In this document: one piece after another, positions 11,453 to 22,756 of the stretch | Layout: each line of letters opens with the position of its first letter | Position numbering within the stretch: position 1 is the stretch's first letter | NCBI GenBank assembly: GCA_963921825.1 | Contig: OY997589.1 | Span: forward strand, 20,295,735-20,359,734 | Length of the DNA: 64,000 bases | Direction: 5' to 3' | From: Erodium maritimum | Lineage: Eukaryota > Streptophyta > Magnoliopsida > Geraniales > Geraniaceae | The notes under the pieces: generated by a model | The model's database searches: none | What the model saw: only the letters and a program-made list of their open reading frames with translations | Told to the model about the DNA's origin: nothing | Made by a program: the position numbers and the translations under genes

Positions 11453-14400
11453 TGTCACGCCCCAAATCTGGTTTTGCTAGACTCGAGACGTGACTAAAGA
11501 TTTACAGTAAAACCAAAAATAATGAAATAAAATAAAGTTTCCAAATGATGAAAATCCTTCAAAATGTAAAGAGTCACAGCTCAAACGGTAAAACATAATA
11601 CCCAACATAAAAGAGTACACGTCTCTAAAACTAGCTAAACCCTCAAGCTCCCAAGCTCCGAGAGTCCGGCTAATACTGCTCCCGCTCAATACCTGAAATA
11701 CCACAAAGACAGGAGGGGTGAGCTTACGCTCAGTAGGGAAAATGCATAACCAGGTCTCCTTTTAGTTTAATAAACAGGAGATCACAATTTCATTCAAATC
11801 TTAATAAAACGAGAAACCAAACCGATGATGAAATACGGAAGCAACCCGAATGTTTACAATTTCAAAGAGCCAATAATGATCGTAGGAAAATAAGAGAATC
11901 AAAGCATTTCTTAACTACTCAATAGAAGATCGAACGTTCAAGTAATGTCGTGGGACATGAAGTCGCCACCCTCTGATCCACAATATTCGTTGTGTCGTGT
12001 CGGATTTTCCCTCGGTCCAGAGGAGACGCATAACGTCGCAAAGACGTATAACATCGAGAATACCGGAAACATCCCTAGGAGGGCGCATATCATCGGGATT
12101 CTCGGAAACGTATCCAAAGGACCATATGTCATCGGGACAAGTAGAATAATGACGTGGGACATGTAGTCGCCACCCTCCGATTCACAATACTCGTTGTGTT
12201 ATGTCGGATTTTCCCTTGGTCCAGAGGAGACGCATAACGTCGCAAAGACGTATAACATCGAGAATACCGGAAACATCCCTAGGAGGGCGCATATCATCGG
12301 GATTCTCGGAAACGTATCCAAAGGACCATATGTCATAGGGAACCAAGTAGTGCTCCCGTAGGACGCGCACACTTGGGTGAAACCGCTGTAACAATCCCTC
12401 ATAACGCAATCCAACCAACTGCCCCGTAGGGTCCAATAACCAATGCTCTCAGGCTCCAATAATCAATCCTCATAATATCCATTAACCAATGCCCTCAGGC
12501 TCCGATAATCAATCCTCAGAATAACCAGTAACCAATGTCGTCAGGCTCCAATACTCAACCAATAACTCACAGTATATGCCAAACTCCAACCACCACAACG
12601 GCACCGGATTACCCGCCCCCCCCCCCCCCCCCCCGGTGTAGTATAGAATCGAACAGACAAACATTCAAGAACATAAATAAGGGAAACACACCATAACTTA
12701 TCCACCAATCAACAATTCTCGAATCACACTTCCACCACAACACACAAAGGCATTCACTTAATCCTCAATGTTAGAAGTACACACGTTCATCAATACACAC
12801 CACACGGGATTCATACCAACAATTACCCTTACCGTCATACTTACCTGTCACGAACCAACGGTGCATCGATCACCTGATTGTACCCTTTGGCACAACCAGT
12901 CATACTCGATCATCCGTTCAAACAAACAATTAATCACCACTCAATCAATCAACAAATCATTGAAGCATTCAAGTTCAATCATTCAACATTCAAGCATGCG
13001 TTCGATCTAGTTTCATTAGACTCTTGATTATCCTACTAACTAACAACCAAGCCTGTGAACCTAGCACACAACTAATCCGAGAGCTCAACATAGCCTCTCT
13101 ACCAGCAATTCAATTCCCAAGTATCGAAAGCAAGTTATGCTAGCGATTCACACCCTAAGCATACTTACTAGACACGTCCGTTTATTAGTAAATGAAATAC
13201 ATTTATTCTACTTATTCGCATCCTATATGCAATTCTAGGATCTTTCCGATTACATTAACCTAATAGGCACACTAGTAATGTGATACTCGAGTAGTTAGGA
13301 CTTTCCCTAGCTTGTGGTCTTCCTCTAATAATACTCTGCTGAAAAGTCGAATAGTCTCTCCTCCGTTCTTCACACGGGTTCCGGAGTGGTCTTCGTATTC
13401 TCGGGTGAAGTCCAAGCTCTGGGTTTGTAACAGTTAAACTTACAATCAGAAAGGTGCAGTACAAAATAAGATCAACACGTTGCCTTTTTAAACTCGAACG
13501 GGATAAAAGCGGGATTACGACGAATCGGGTCAGAGCACCCGAACCCTGAACATGGAACCCGGTGCATGGGTTTCGAGGCACGATTCCTGAGACACAGGTT
13601 TCGAGGCACGGTTCCCGAGGTCCGGTTCATCATTCCACTTCTAGTCCGTTCCGAGTCTGATTAATAACAGTTCGGTTATTCAAGTCCCGACATTCCAGGT
13701 TCGAACCAAGGTCCCAAATACGATCCTTTTTACTTTAAACCAGTTTTTGTTTTTAAAACCTTTTTCCATTATTTCTTTAATTAAATCTGATTTTTCGCTT
13801 TGATTTTCAAACCCTTTGGTTTCGACCTTTCCTATCCAAACCAGTCCAGATCCAAAAAGAAGGTTCGGGAACGCTAGAACGAAGAAGAAAAAGTGTTTGG
13901 GATTTGTGTCCGGCCGACCACCGCCAGAGATGCCGGAGGTCAAAGCCCCACAGTTGTAGAGACGCTCACCGTATGAAAAAGAGGCGGCTGAGCGATGGAG
14001 GACGGTCGTGGGGGCGGTGAGCACAGCGAGCTTCTTCTCGCTTCAGATCTGGACAAACCCGACGGTTCTGTCCCGGATCTGAGCACGTCGTCGAGCTCCT
14101 CGGCTCTGGTCGTGCACGGCGGTGGCGAGGCCTAGGCTACACGCGTCGAGGATGAAGGTGGTCGGGGATGAGCGAGCTCGGGACGAGAAGAGGTGAGGTG
14201 GAGAGGGACGGCGACAGCGAGACTGGACGGAGAAGGAGGAGGGGTGTGAGGTCTTGTGGAACTGGTGGAATATGGTGAGGGGAGGAAGGTAGAGACAGAG
14301 GAACAGAGGTCGGGGTTAGTGGACGGAGATGAGGGAGGAAATGAAGGAGAGCGGTGGAGGTGGAGGTCGGAGTGGTCGGCCGTGGTTTGAGGAGAGAGGA

Positions 14401-14827
14401 GGACGGGATCTGGTTCAGAGAGAGGAGAAGGGCGAGGCCGGAGACGTGGCCGGAGCTGGGAGACGTGGGCGGCCGCGCGAGAGAAGCAGGAGGGAGAAAG
14501 AGTCCGGGTTGAGAGGTTGGGGACGATGCTGCGATGGTGAGGGAGATGGTCTGCGCGAGAAATGGGAAGAAGGGGAATCCGAACGAAACCCTAAAAATTT
14601 GGGTTAAATAGCTGACCGTTTGGGCCGGTCCAAATCTTGGGCCCGGGCAGCGGATCGGGCCTGGTCCGCCCGGTCCAGCCCAAACTGTTTCACTGTTTTT
14701 TTTTCTTTTCTTTTCTTTCCCCTTTTCCCTTTCTTTTCTTTTGCAATCGATCCAATAATCGAATCGCTCCCCAACTCGACAACGTTCTCAACGATTAATT
14801 ATCGAAATCAAATTTTAGATCTTTACA
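11453..14827 (-). repeat. 5' LTR of gag-only element
   Basis: 3.38-kb LTR, plus-strand ends tgtcacgcccc and ctttaca. It is collinear with 3145-6492, including the 204-bp doublet and a longer poly-C tract near 12615-12634. As the 5' LTR it would contain the element's promoter. Confidence 0.88.
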
Positions 14828-15479
14828 TGCCTCATCTTGAACTAGTTCTTGGACGGGGATATAAATGTCGGCTGACCATCGGACTTCCCGTATCGTAGTG
14901 ACGATCTTTTTCTCCACAGAAATAAACCAATATTTAGAAAAATCATGGAAAATGAACCCTAATTAAATATAATAAACAAATATCAAGTTCAAAAGCAATT
15001 ATTCAAGTAAACCAATGAACTAGTCATGTTATATACATATGATCATATTCATTATTATCCGTTACAACTCAAAAACTATATCAGATCAAACTCCCTTAGA
15101 ATTGCATCTCAATTTATTCGAACCTTATTCAAAACCTAGATTTAGTTTTAAACTTTTTTATCCAAACTTATCGAACTTTATTCAAACAAATCAAAATACA
15201 TACATATACAAGTAATTCAATTATCAGTTTTAATATCAGTGAACCAATCATATTAATGTGATTAAATCAACATATAGTTTATTTTAGATACACGTATTAT
15301 TTTATCAGTAAAAACTTAAAATACACTACTTTTTAACAAATAAATTCAAATAATTCATAATTTCAAACACTACATGCAATCTCAAAAGTCCTCAGTTTTA
15401 AAAAGTAAACTCAAAAGTCCAGTTTTAACCCTTGTTAAATATGATAAACAAATATCAAATTCAAAAGTAATTATTTATC
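14828..15479 (-). other. AT-rich CACTA interior, probably transposase intron
   Basis: Apart from the first 90 bases, which may be transposase coding sequence on the minus strand, the stretch is AT-rich with repeated phrases such as aaacaaatatcaa (near 14975 and 15448). It separates transposase fragments and looks like an intron or an unrelated fill. No gene is seen. Confidence 0.35.
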
Positions 15480-16250
15480 CCATTTTGACGGTAGGCCTTT
15501 TTCTTGTCGTTCGGTGGGAAGACATGCTTGCAAGCTTCCAGGAGCGGCGCCAAATTGGAGGGTCTTTTTTCGTGATCCTTTAGGAGTGGTCTGCTATCGA
15601 GCAGGACCCGCCTCGTTGCACGATTGTCACTTTCTTCTTGGCGTCTAATGCCTACTTCGACTTAGTCTATGATTTTTTCAAAAATCATACTAATTAATTG
15701 AATACTTAGAACAATGTATACAAAAATTTATTTACGAACATTATCATTTACCTTGGACTCGACAGAATCGAAGTGCTTGCAAAGGAAGTCCCGCTCTTCT
15801 TGACGACTTTTGAACACGTGCGAAGGGGTGATATACGTGGTCCCCTTTTAAGCGATCCTGGCATTGCGCGCTAGGTTGATCTTGGACTTCAAGTCCGTGA
15901 ACTGATTGCGGATTTCTTTCTCGATCCATTTGTGTACCACATCGTCCTTCTCGCAGTACAGGTACAACGTCTACAAACTAAACATGGAGAAATTAATGCA
16001 CAAATGATTAAAAAACAAAAATAAACAACGCTTACACGAAAAAAATACGTACATTGAGCTTCCTTTGTACCTTCCATCGATCTTCCAGTTCAATAGCGTC
16101 CCACATTTTGGCCAACATGCGCAAGTGCGACCGGATGATGGACCCGATATCTCGGGTCACTCTCTTTCTGTCGATTTCCGGGTTACTAAGGAAAGTGACG
16201 ATCTTCTTCTCGGCGTCGTAGAAGAGATCATACATTCGATTTTTCTGCAC
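15480..16250 (-). pseudogene. CACTA transposase core remnant (Ptta/En/Spm family)
   Basis: Minus-strand reading frames recall the conserved block of the plant Ptta/En/Spm transposase: a stretch around 16032-16250 with RSHLRMLAKMWDAIELEDRW, then KWIEKEIRNQFTD-like sequence across 15889-15950, LARNARI-like sequence, KGDHVYHPF (about 15830) and finally GGSCSIADHS followed by a PPIW...ASMSSHR tail near 15500-15620. The motif order matches the family. The coding sequence is split by stops, frame changes and an intron-like insert, so it is a pseudogene. The protein would have bound CACTA ends and catalysed cut-and-paste transposition. Confidence 0.65.
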
Positions 16251-16501
16251 AAATTGATTTGTCCGGGCGATCTACACCCACCCCCTTTTTACCGCCCCTC
16301 TTATTTTTACCAGAGGTGACCTTAGTGTCCGGAGTGACTTCAACGACCTCACTCCCGATAGTGGCGTCAAAGCCATCTTCCTCGGAGTCGGAGTCGGACT
16401 GGAGTCGGAGTCGAACTGGGAGTCGGACCCGCTATCGCTCTCGATATCGCTTCCGCTCTCGTCGTAGTTTATCTACAATGTGAGAGGACGTTTGGTAGCC
16501 T

Positions 16502-19028
16502 TGTAAGAACCGCCCCCGTCGAACCGGAGGTTTTCGGCGAGAGTTGACTTTTTGCCGGAAAAAGTCAACCGATGACTTGGAGAGTCATTCGGGACCAGTC
16601 CGGTGCCCAAAAAGCTTAGCCGTCGTTACGGTTGGCTTAGCTGGGCCGTTTCCTTTCAATCGACTATAATTTTGGAAAAGTCAACTTTCGGTCTTTTTCG
16701 GTCAAACCTTAGTCCTAATCGAATTAATTAAACTTGTGCTGGATTTTCCTAAGAGGAGGGGTGGTCCCCACATGGACAAGTGTCCAATGTGGCTTGGATG
16801 AGAAGAAACAAGCTAAGAATGACCACTATGCCCCCAAACTTAAACTTAAGGAGGCTTAGACAAAGGAGGGCAATTAGGTAATTACAAGGTGGTCTTTTAA
16901 GGGTTTTGGAGCAACAACTTCAGCACAATACACTAGTTGGCCGAAATTTAGAGGGAGAAGAAGAGAGAAGAAAAGCTTTGAAAGCTTGAGGAGGAAGAAA
17001 GGAAGAAAAGGTTGGATTTTGGACTTAGTTTCTACTCAAACCTAATCAAAAACACTTGATTCTTCATCTCCTCTCTAATTCCAAGGTGAGCATCCCATCC
17101 TTTTTTGTTTTTGATGAATTGGGTTCATGGGTTTTGAAGAAATTGATGAACAAGAGTTGGGTTTTTGAGTTTTGTTGATGGATGATGATTTATGAAGTGA
17201 AAAGGAGATTGGATGATGTTTTTAATTTGATTTGTGGAAGTTTTGATGAAAACCCATGAAAGGTATTGGATTATTGACGAATTGGGAGCTGTTTTGGAGG
17301 TTTGGGAATGTCAAAAATGGAGTTTTGGAGTTATTTTCGTGAAAACCCGAGGCTGGAAGGAAGAAGACGATGAACAGTGCTTGATCGTCACAGATCCGTG
17401 ACGGGCACCGTGACGGCGTCTGCCACGGTTCCGTGAGGAGAAACATGACGGTTCAGCCCACGGATCCGTGACCCAAACCGTGACAGACTCGGATTGGGCC
17501 TCTTTCCGGCCCATTTCCCGTCTTAGCCTATGTTGGACTCTCGGGCTTAATTTAGTTGTTTCTCGTTCTTAATGCAACTGAATTAGTATTAATTCGAGTA
17601 CTTGTTTTGTGATCCAAGACCTTGGACCCGAGCGTGACGGCGGAGGAGGCACTTGGATCCCGTGAAGTGGAGGAGGAAGCGAGCCAGGTCGTCAGCAGCT
17701 AGGAGTTGAGACTTGTTTACTTTTGAGGTAGGGAAACTAGCGAATACCGGTTTAATTACGGAAAGTTACTAGTATGCTTTTAGAATAATAATAACCGGAA
17801 AGGTCCTAGTTCGCATATAGGATGTGATTCACTAGAATAACCGCTTTCAATTACATAATAACCGGACGAGTCTTAGTTTGCATGTAGGATGTGATTCACT
17901 AGTTTAATCGCTTTCAATTCTTGGGAAATTGTCGTGCTGGTAGAATGGTCATGTCGAGCCTTAGGGTTGCGTGTTGAATGAGATGCATGATGCTTGCTGT
18001 AGCCGTTGATTGAGAGTCATAACAAGATATACTCGGTGTAGCATGTTGTGACTATGTGTGGGCAAGTGTGTCGTGTTTGACATGATGTGAATCCTTGGTT
18101 GTGATATGATCGGGTGAGTGATAGACCGATTGTGTGTGATGATGAGTTGGCTCGGTTGGTACACCGTGGTCAAATTATGGCATTGTGAGGCGTGTTATTC
18201 TCTTGATGTGTGTTCCAAGAGGAGGTGAGTCCGGTATGATACCTACCCTTAGAGAGTATGTCGGTGTAGAGTATCGAGGAAGAGGACGGTTTAACCATTA
18301 CCCCGATGTTATGTGGTTCGGGAAGGCGTACGACCGAGGTATGTGCCGGTCCGTTATGCGTGAGGCCCCGAGTCTCCGTGACGGGAAGACATTCGACTGA
18401 ATGTATTGCCGGTAAGGTATGTTACCCCGAGTCTCGGTGACGGAAAGATGTCGGGACTGATGCTTTGTGTTCCAGTACGATATAAATGGAGCGGCTGCGA
18501 TAGTCGGTGTTGTTGGGAACAGTTGTACTAAGTTATGTGTTGTTCTGCTGTGTGTTCTGTGCGTGCTGGTTGGCTTTGTGCGTTGTTTTATATGTGATTG
18601 TGGTCTTGTGGGAGTGATTGGTGGTTGGTACTTGTCCCGTGGTCGTTGTTGATAGTTATGCTTTGCTAGTATGCCCTAATTGGACGGTTACTCGTGGTGG
18701 TGAACTGATGTTCATAACCTTAACTACTTTTTCTATTGAGTGAAAGCTCACCCCTTACCTTGTTGTTTTTCAGGTTTTGAGCGGGAGTTGTATTAGCTGG
18801 ATGCTCCGTGCTTGAGAGCTAGCGAGGGTCCTAGGCTAGATTGTTTAGTGACGTACTGTTTATTCTTCATACTCTTTAACTGTGTGTTTTTACCGAGCTG
18901 TTGACTCGTGTTGTTATTTGAAGGTTAAATGGTTATTTTGAGACTCTCTTTGGTATTAAATTGTCTTATTTATTATTTATTTAAGTTCACGTCTCGAGTC
19001 CGGTCAAAACCGGATTTGGGGCGTGACA
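16502..19028 (+). mobile_element. Solo LTR of a related Ty3-type family
   Basis: A 2.53-kb block starts TGTAAGAACC and ends GGGGCGTGACA, the same right-end signature as the LTRs at 3145-6492, 11453-14827 and 32190-35269 but in plus orientation and well diverged. The flanks repeat GGTAGCCT on both sides (16494-16501 and 19029-19036), a target duplication of up to 8 bp, of which 5 would be expected. No PBS, gag or second LTR is attached, so it is a solo LTR left by recombination between LTRs. It interrupts the CACTA transposase region. Short ORFs inside (16932-18652) are not supported as genes. Confidence 0.85.
17395..17490. repeat. Short clustered repeats around ccgtgac
   Basis: Within the solo LTR, variants of ccgtgac/gtcacgg recur about eight times in 95 bases in both orientations, giving potential for local hairpins. 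They are probably part of the LTR regulatory region; no factor is assigned. Confidence 0.4.
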
Positions 19029-19285
19029 GGTAGCCTTCCTCTTTTTGTCCGCCTTACGGACGTACCAAACGTCGCCCGTAGTAGTGGAGCTTCCCGCCAC
19101 TCCCAGACTCGGGCCTCCCTGTGATGTCGTAGTTGTATACGGTACAACCAACCCACTAATCGCCGACTATTGTGTCGCAGACGAGCTGGGTTGGGTGGTT
19201 TCTGCCGTCCCCTCGACCATAATGAGGGCAAGGGCAGGGGCGAGGGCAGTCTCCTCCTCCTTTTCTAATATTCTAACTCTTTTTT
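19029..19285 (-). pseudogene. CACTA N-terminal fragment
   Basis: This short GC-rich segment continues the CACTA sequence interrupted at 16501. On the minus strand it reads a low-complexity Arg/Pro/Ala-rich stretch, as is common at the N terminus of Ptta/En/Spm proteins. Resemblance is lost around 19285, where an AT-rich region begins. No independent motif supports it; it is assigned through continuity across the solo LTR. Confidence 0.4.
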
Positions 19286-19560
19286 TTGACAACATCATGT
19301 ATTTTAAAACCCATTATTAAAAACAGATAATCAGCAAACGTATATAAATCGAGAGTAAGTACAATATAGGTCTACCATTCTGATGAGCAATGACATGTGA
19401 ATGGATATTTCAAACTCAGTCAAAAATATGATCGTACTCAACGACATTGATCCTAAACTACAAATCATATGCAAGATTCAATACAAAAAACAACATGTGA
19501 GATGGTTGAGTGTTAACACTTAAAAAGACAAGTATAAAGTAAGATCTTTTGAACGAAACT
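19286..19560. other. AT-rich spacer without a gene
   Basis: No ORF, structural RNA or repeat that I can support. It lies between the truncated CACTA and a retroposed insert and is probably older intergenic sequence. Confidence 0.4.
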
Positions 19561-19578
19561 TGTATATAAATATATATT

Positions 19579-20368
19579 TTTTTTTGAAACAGTAGAGAGG
19601 TATTGTATTACTTTATAACATTAATCTTATAGGGTAGGACATAACCGTCCCAGATTCCAGATATTTACCCCGATCGACCGTAGTCCATTAGGCGCTCATG
19701 GATCCATAAATATAGTCTGCTTTGAATCGCAGATCTGAACTTAGGAGTTCCTCTTAACGACATTTCAAAAAAACTAATACTCAAAATCCTAACCCTATGT
19801 AGCCAACAATTTATTCGACCTAAAACAGGATAAAAGATTAGCACACGAACGACATAACAAACTACCAAATCTGTGATGCCAGTTCTTCTGGGCCTCGTGT
19901 CATTGGAGCGTTCTGGTATCGTCAATTCTTCGTCTTGATTCGCACGGATCTTTCAAAGTAGTGCGGAGGACGGGATCATCGATTCGACTCGCAACGGTTT
20001 GTTCGGGATCGAGGGTCCCGACTTCGGGTGCCGTGGAATCAGGCCCCAGCCTATCGTCTCTCCTCCTGGATCCCAGATCCATCGAGGGAGCGGAACGCTG
20101 CTGGCTAGGGTTTTCCCCTTTGATGGATATGCCCTAAAGTGGCTCGCTGCAGATGGGAGACGGTGCATGAAGCACGGACCCCGGTGGACAACAACAGGAG
20201 GACCACGGTGGCCATCGGCACTAGCTCGGGACCAAACCGGCGACGCAGGATTGGTAGCGAGAGGTCGTGGGACGGTTTGAACGGGCGGCGGCGACCAAAA
20301 AAGATGAAAAAAAGATATTGTAAAAGAAAACCCTAACAAGGGTACTGTTGAACCCATTCATGGGTGAA
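19579..20368 (-). mobile_element. Retroposed insert (short LINE or retro-copy) with 18-bp target duplication
   Basis: The 18-bp sequence tgtatataaatatatatt occurs at 19561-19578 and again at 20369-20386. The 790 bp between them ends on the minus strand in a short A tract (T run 19579-19585). A long target duplication plus an A tail is the hallmark of LINE-driven target-primed reverse transcription. On the minus strand it begins near an AGGGTTTT-type leader, is GC-rich with a 134-codon open stretch (19953-20357), and ends in an AATACAATACC-like 3' tail. I recognise no protein domain, so it may be an internally deleted LINE, a SINE-like element or a retro-copied transcript. Confidence 0.65.
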
Positions 20369-20386
20369 TGTATATAAATATATATT

Positions 20387-20589
20387 GACAGAGAAATAAC
20401 GATTCCTAGCTTAACTGGCAATTTATACGACCAAAAGGTCCTTGTAAATTTTCAGAACCGAATTGAACACATTATAGTGTTCCTGAGTATAGCCATCATT
20501 AATCAAACTTAAAAAAAATCGTGAGTTTCTTAAAAAAAAATGAATATTTTACAATATATCATATATTAGAACGCCCTCTCACACGCTGA
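20387..20589. other. AT-rich spacer
   Basis: Short AT-rich interval between the retroposed insert and the LINE 5' boundary. It contains several A runs (20512-20541) but no feature beyond that. Confidence 0.4.
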
Positions 20590-20593
20590 ACCC

Positions 20594-21400
20594 TTGGGGT
20601 TTTTATTTGAACCCTCAGGTTTGTTTCTCGTCGTTGCCGGCCAATCCTCCGATCGTTGTTTGTTCCTACGTACTCATCCAAGGTTGTGCACCCACTCTGA
20701 CCGGTTCACGCCCTGCTACCGATCGAGTTTCTCTCCGGTTCCTCTCATATCGTATTTGATCAGTTATCGCGCACGTCTGCGCGGATCGAAACCGCTATTT
20801 ATCATGTTACAGGAGGTGAAGGTTGAGTTGATAGATTATGATTTTTTACGTTCGATTGGTTTGCATGCAGGGTGGAGTTATCACTTAATTCCTGCGATTG
20901 GAACTGCGGGTGGAGTTTTGAGTTTGTGGCAGGATTCTTCTTTTTCTGTTACTAATGTGGAAATTTTTAACAATTTTCTTTGTTGGTCAGGCATCTTCAG
21001 GCCTCGCAGTGTTCAGGTGTCTTTCTGTAACATTTACACTCTAGGGTCGGTAGCGTTAAGACGGTCACTATGCGAAGGCATGACCCTTATTGCTCCTCGT
21101 TTGTCTGAGTCGACATTGTGGGCCGGCGATTTTAACAATGTTTTGTCAGCCGCCGAACGTCGCAACACTTCTTTTAATAGATCGGACAGTCGGTATTTGC
21201 AATCTTTTATCTCGAATTTGGGTCTGATTGATATGCCGTTATCAGGGTCTTTATTTACGTGGTATTGTGGTTTGAAAGCTTCCCGCATTGATCGTTGTAT
21301 GCTTACTTATGGCTTTTTGAGTAATTTTGGGCCTCTGATTCAGTCTAGTTATCCCAGGCTACTTTTAGATCACCGCCCCTTAGTGGTATTTGTTGAGTAA
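20594..21400 (+). pseudogene. LINE ORF2 endonuclease domain (APE/EEP type)
   Basis: A 268-codon open stretch. From about residue 75 it matches the exonuclease-endonuclease-phosphatase fold of plant LINEs: LQEVKVE (catalytic Glu), AGDFNN (the GDFN motif), ASRIDR (SxxD/R) and LDHRPL (the terminal D-H pair). It would nick target DNA to start target-primed reverse transcription. The first 70 or so codons do not resemble ORF2, and its start is probably a chance ATG. A stop after DHRPLVVFVE separates it from the next segment, so ORF2 is not continuous. Confidence 0.8.
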
Positions 21401-21531
21401 GTGAATTGGGGTCCTAGGCCTTTAAAGTTTTTGAATGCTTGGGTTGAACATGTTGATTTTTACCCACGGTGCGCAGGTTATGGGAGTCGTATCCTTCGAG
21501 TTCTTCTGCTAGTTATTCCTTGTAGAGCAAA

Positions 21532-22527
21532 TTGAAGGCCCTGCGCCATGACTTACAAATTTGGAACACTGAGGTGTTCGCTAATGCTGAAGAGAAAGTT
21601 CGTTTGTTGGTTAATGAAATTAACTTGATTGATTTGGCACAAGAATCAAGGGAGCTAGCGGATTCAGAAATTGCTCATCGGAACTGGTTAAGAGCCCTCC
21701 TTATTCTCCAACAGAAGATCGTGGCCAAAATTGGGAGGCAAAAGTCCCGGCTATATTGGTTTCGTCATGGTGATAGATGTACGAAGTACGTTCACAAGTT
21801 TGCAAACTTTTGGGCCTTGCGTAATAGGCTTTCTATTCTACGAACTAGTCGGGGCATTATTTCTGATCCGATAGACATTAAGGAGGAAGCAACCACTCAT
21901 TTCGAGCAACGATTCCGTAGGGGGGCAGGTACTCGGATGCACATTCCTCTCCTGCCATTCAAAACGCTTTCCACTACTCAGAGGTTAGATCTTGAGAAAT
22001 CCTTTTCTTTAGCTGAAATTGAAGCTGCTATTGGGGAGTGTGGGGTGGAGAAGTCTCCTGGTCCGGATGGCTTTACTACTAAGCTTTTTATAGTAGCTTG
22101 GGAGGTTGTTAAATTGGATGTTCTAAGGTTTTTCCAAGAGTTCTACGAGTCTTGTTTGTTGGGAAAGGGCATTAACTCGGTCTTTATCACCTTAATTCCG
22201 AAACATGCACAGGCTAACTGTTTGAATGACTTTAGACCGATTAGTTTGATATCTAGCCCTTATCAAATTTTGGCAAAGGTTTTCGCCAATCGTCTTAAAG
22301 GTGTTATTTGTGATCTGATTAGTGATAATCAGAGTGGTTTCATTGCTGGTAGGCATTTGGTTGATGGGGTTTTGATTGCTTTTGAGATTATTCATTATGT
22401 ACATCAGGCTAAGGTTGAATCGGTCTTGGCATGCCAAATATCTTACTATGGCAGGACGTATTACACTAATTCAGTCCACTCTTTCTGGTTTGCCTTTGTT
22501 TTACATGTCTTTATTGCAGGCCCCTAA
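21532..22527 (+). pseudogene. LINE ORF2 reverse transcriptase, first half only
   Basis: The 331-codon stretch contains the linker and RT motifs: SRLYWFRHGDRCTKYVHKFA, KSPGPDGFTTKLF, FITLIPK, DFRPISLISSPYQILAKVFANRL and SGFIAGRHLVDGVLIAFEIIH. At about 22410 it jumps straight to post-RT sequence, which then continues in another frame (22376-22699, ITLIQSTLSGLPLFYMSLLQ). The RT palm with the Y/FADD catalytic box is therefore missing, by deletion of roughly 300 codons compared with relatives. Cannot make an active enzyme. Confidence 0.82.
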
Positions 22528-22756
22528 AGGTGTTATTAAGGCGCTGGAAGCTTTACAAAGGAAATTTTTATGGCGTAATGGAGGGGATGGAAGGGTCATG
22601 AACAAATTCAGGTGGTCTATTGTGTGTACCCCGAAGAAATTGGGGGGTCTTGGCTTGCGAAGGTTGAAGGAAATGAATTTGGCGCTCTTAGCTAAATAGT
22701 GGTGGCGATTTGCCACGTCTCCTACTTCCCTTTGGAAAGAGCTGATTTGTATCCGA

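Larger units (their letters stand above)
3145..14827 (-). mobile_element. Gag-only Ty3/gypsy-type LTR retrotransposon (TR-GAG-like), both LTRs present
   Basis: A complete LTR-internal-LTR structure on the minus strand: 5' LTR 11453-14827, PBS for initiator-methionine tRNA (TGGTATCAGAG, complement at 11440-11450), leader, gag remnant about 10070-8838, a 2.3-kb tail, polypurine tract (AAGGGGGTAGAC, complement 6493-6504) and 3' LTR 3145-6492. Flanks TCCCT (3140-3144) and TGCCT (14828-14832) agree at four of five bases, consistent with an old 5-bp target duplication inside the CACTA element. No protease, reverse transcriptase, RNase H or integrase region is visible in the 4.96-kb interior, which fits the non-autonomous TR-GAG class. 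The LTRs differ by a few per cent by eye, suggesting roughly a million years or a few. Gag is broken by several interruptions. Confidence 0.85.
2206..19285 (-). mobile_element. CACTA (En/Spm) DNA transposon, decayed, with two LTR-element insertions
   Basis: The left end is a CACTA terminus (CACTACAAGGGAAA, 2206-2219) followed by a dense array of subterminal repeats. Minus-strand remnants of the plant Ptta/En/Spm transposase lie at 19029-19285, 15480-16250 and (a C-terminal coiled coil) 2864-3091, all collinear. The order on the minus strand is N-terminal part, core, C-terminal coiled coil, then the terminal repeat. An LTR element at 3145-14827 and a solo LTR at 16502-19028 interrupt it; removing both leaves about 2.9 kb. 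I could not find the matching right terminus TAGTG, so the right end near 19285 is a truncation point set by loss of resemblance, not a true end. Not autonomous now. Confidence 0.7.

Noticed and set aside
18185-18652. Small ORFs in the solo LTR
   Set aside because: They lie within LTR sequence whose relatives have no conserved frame there.
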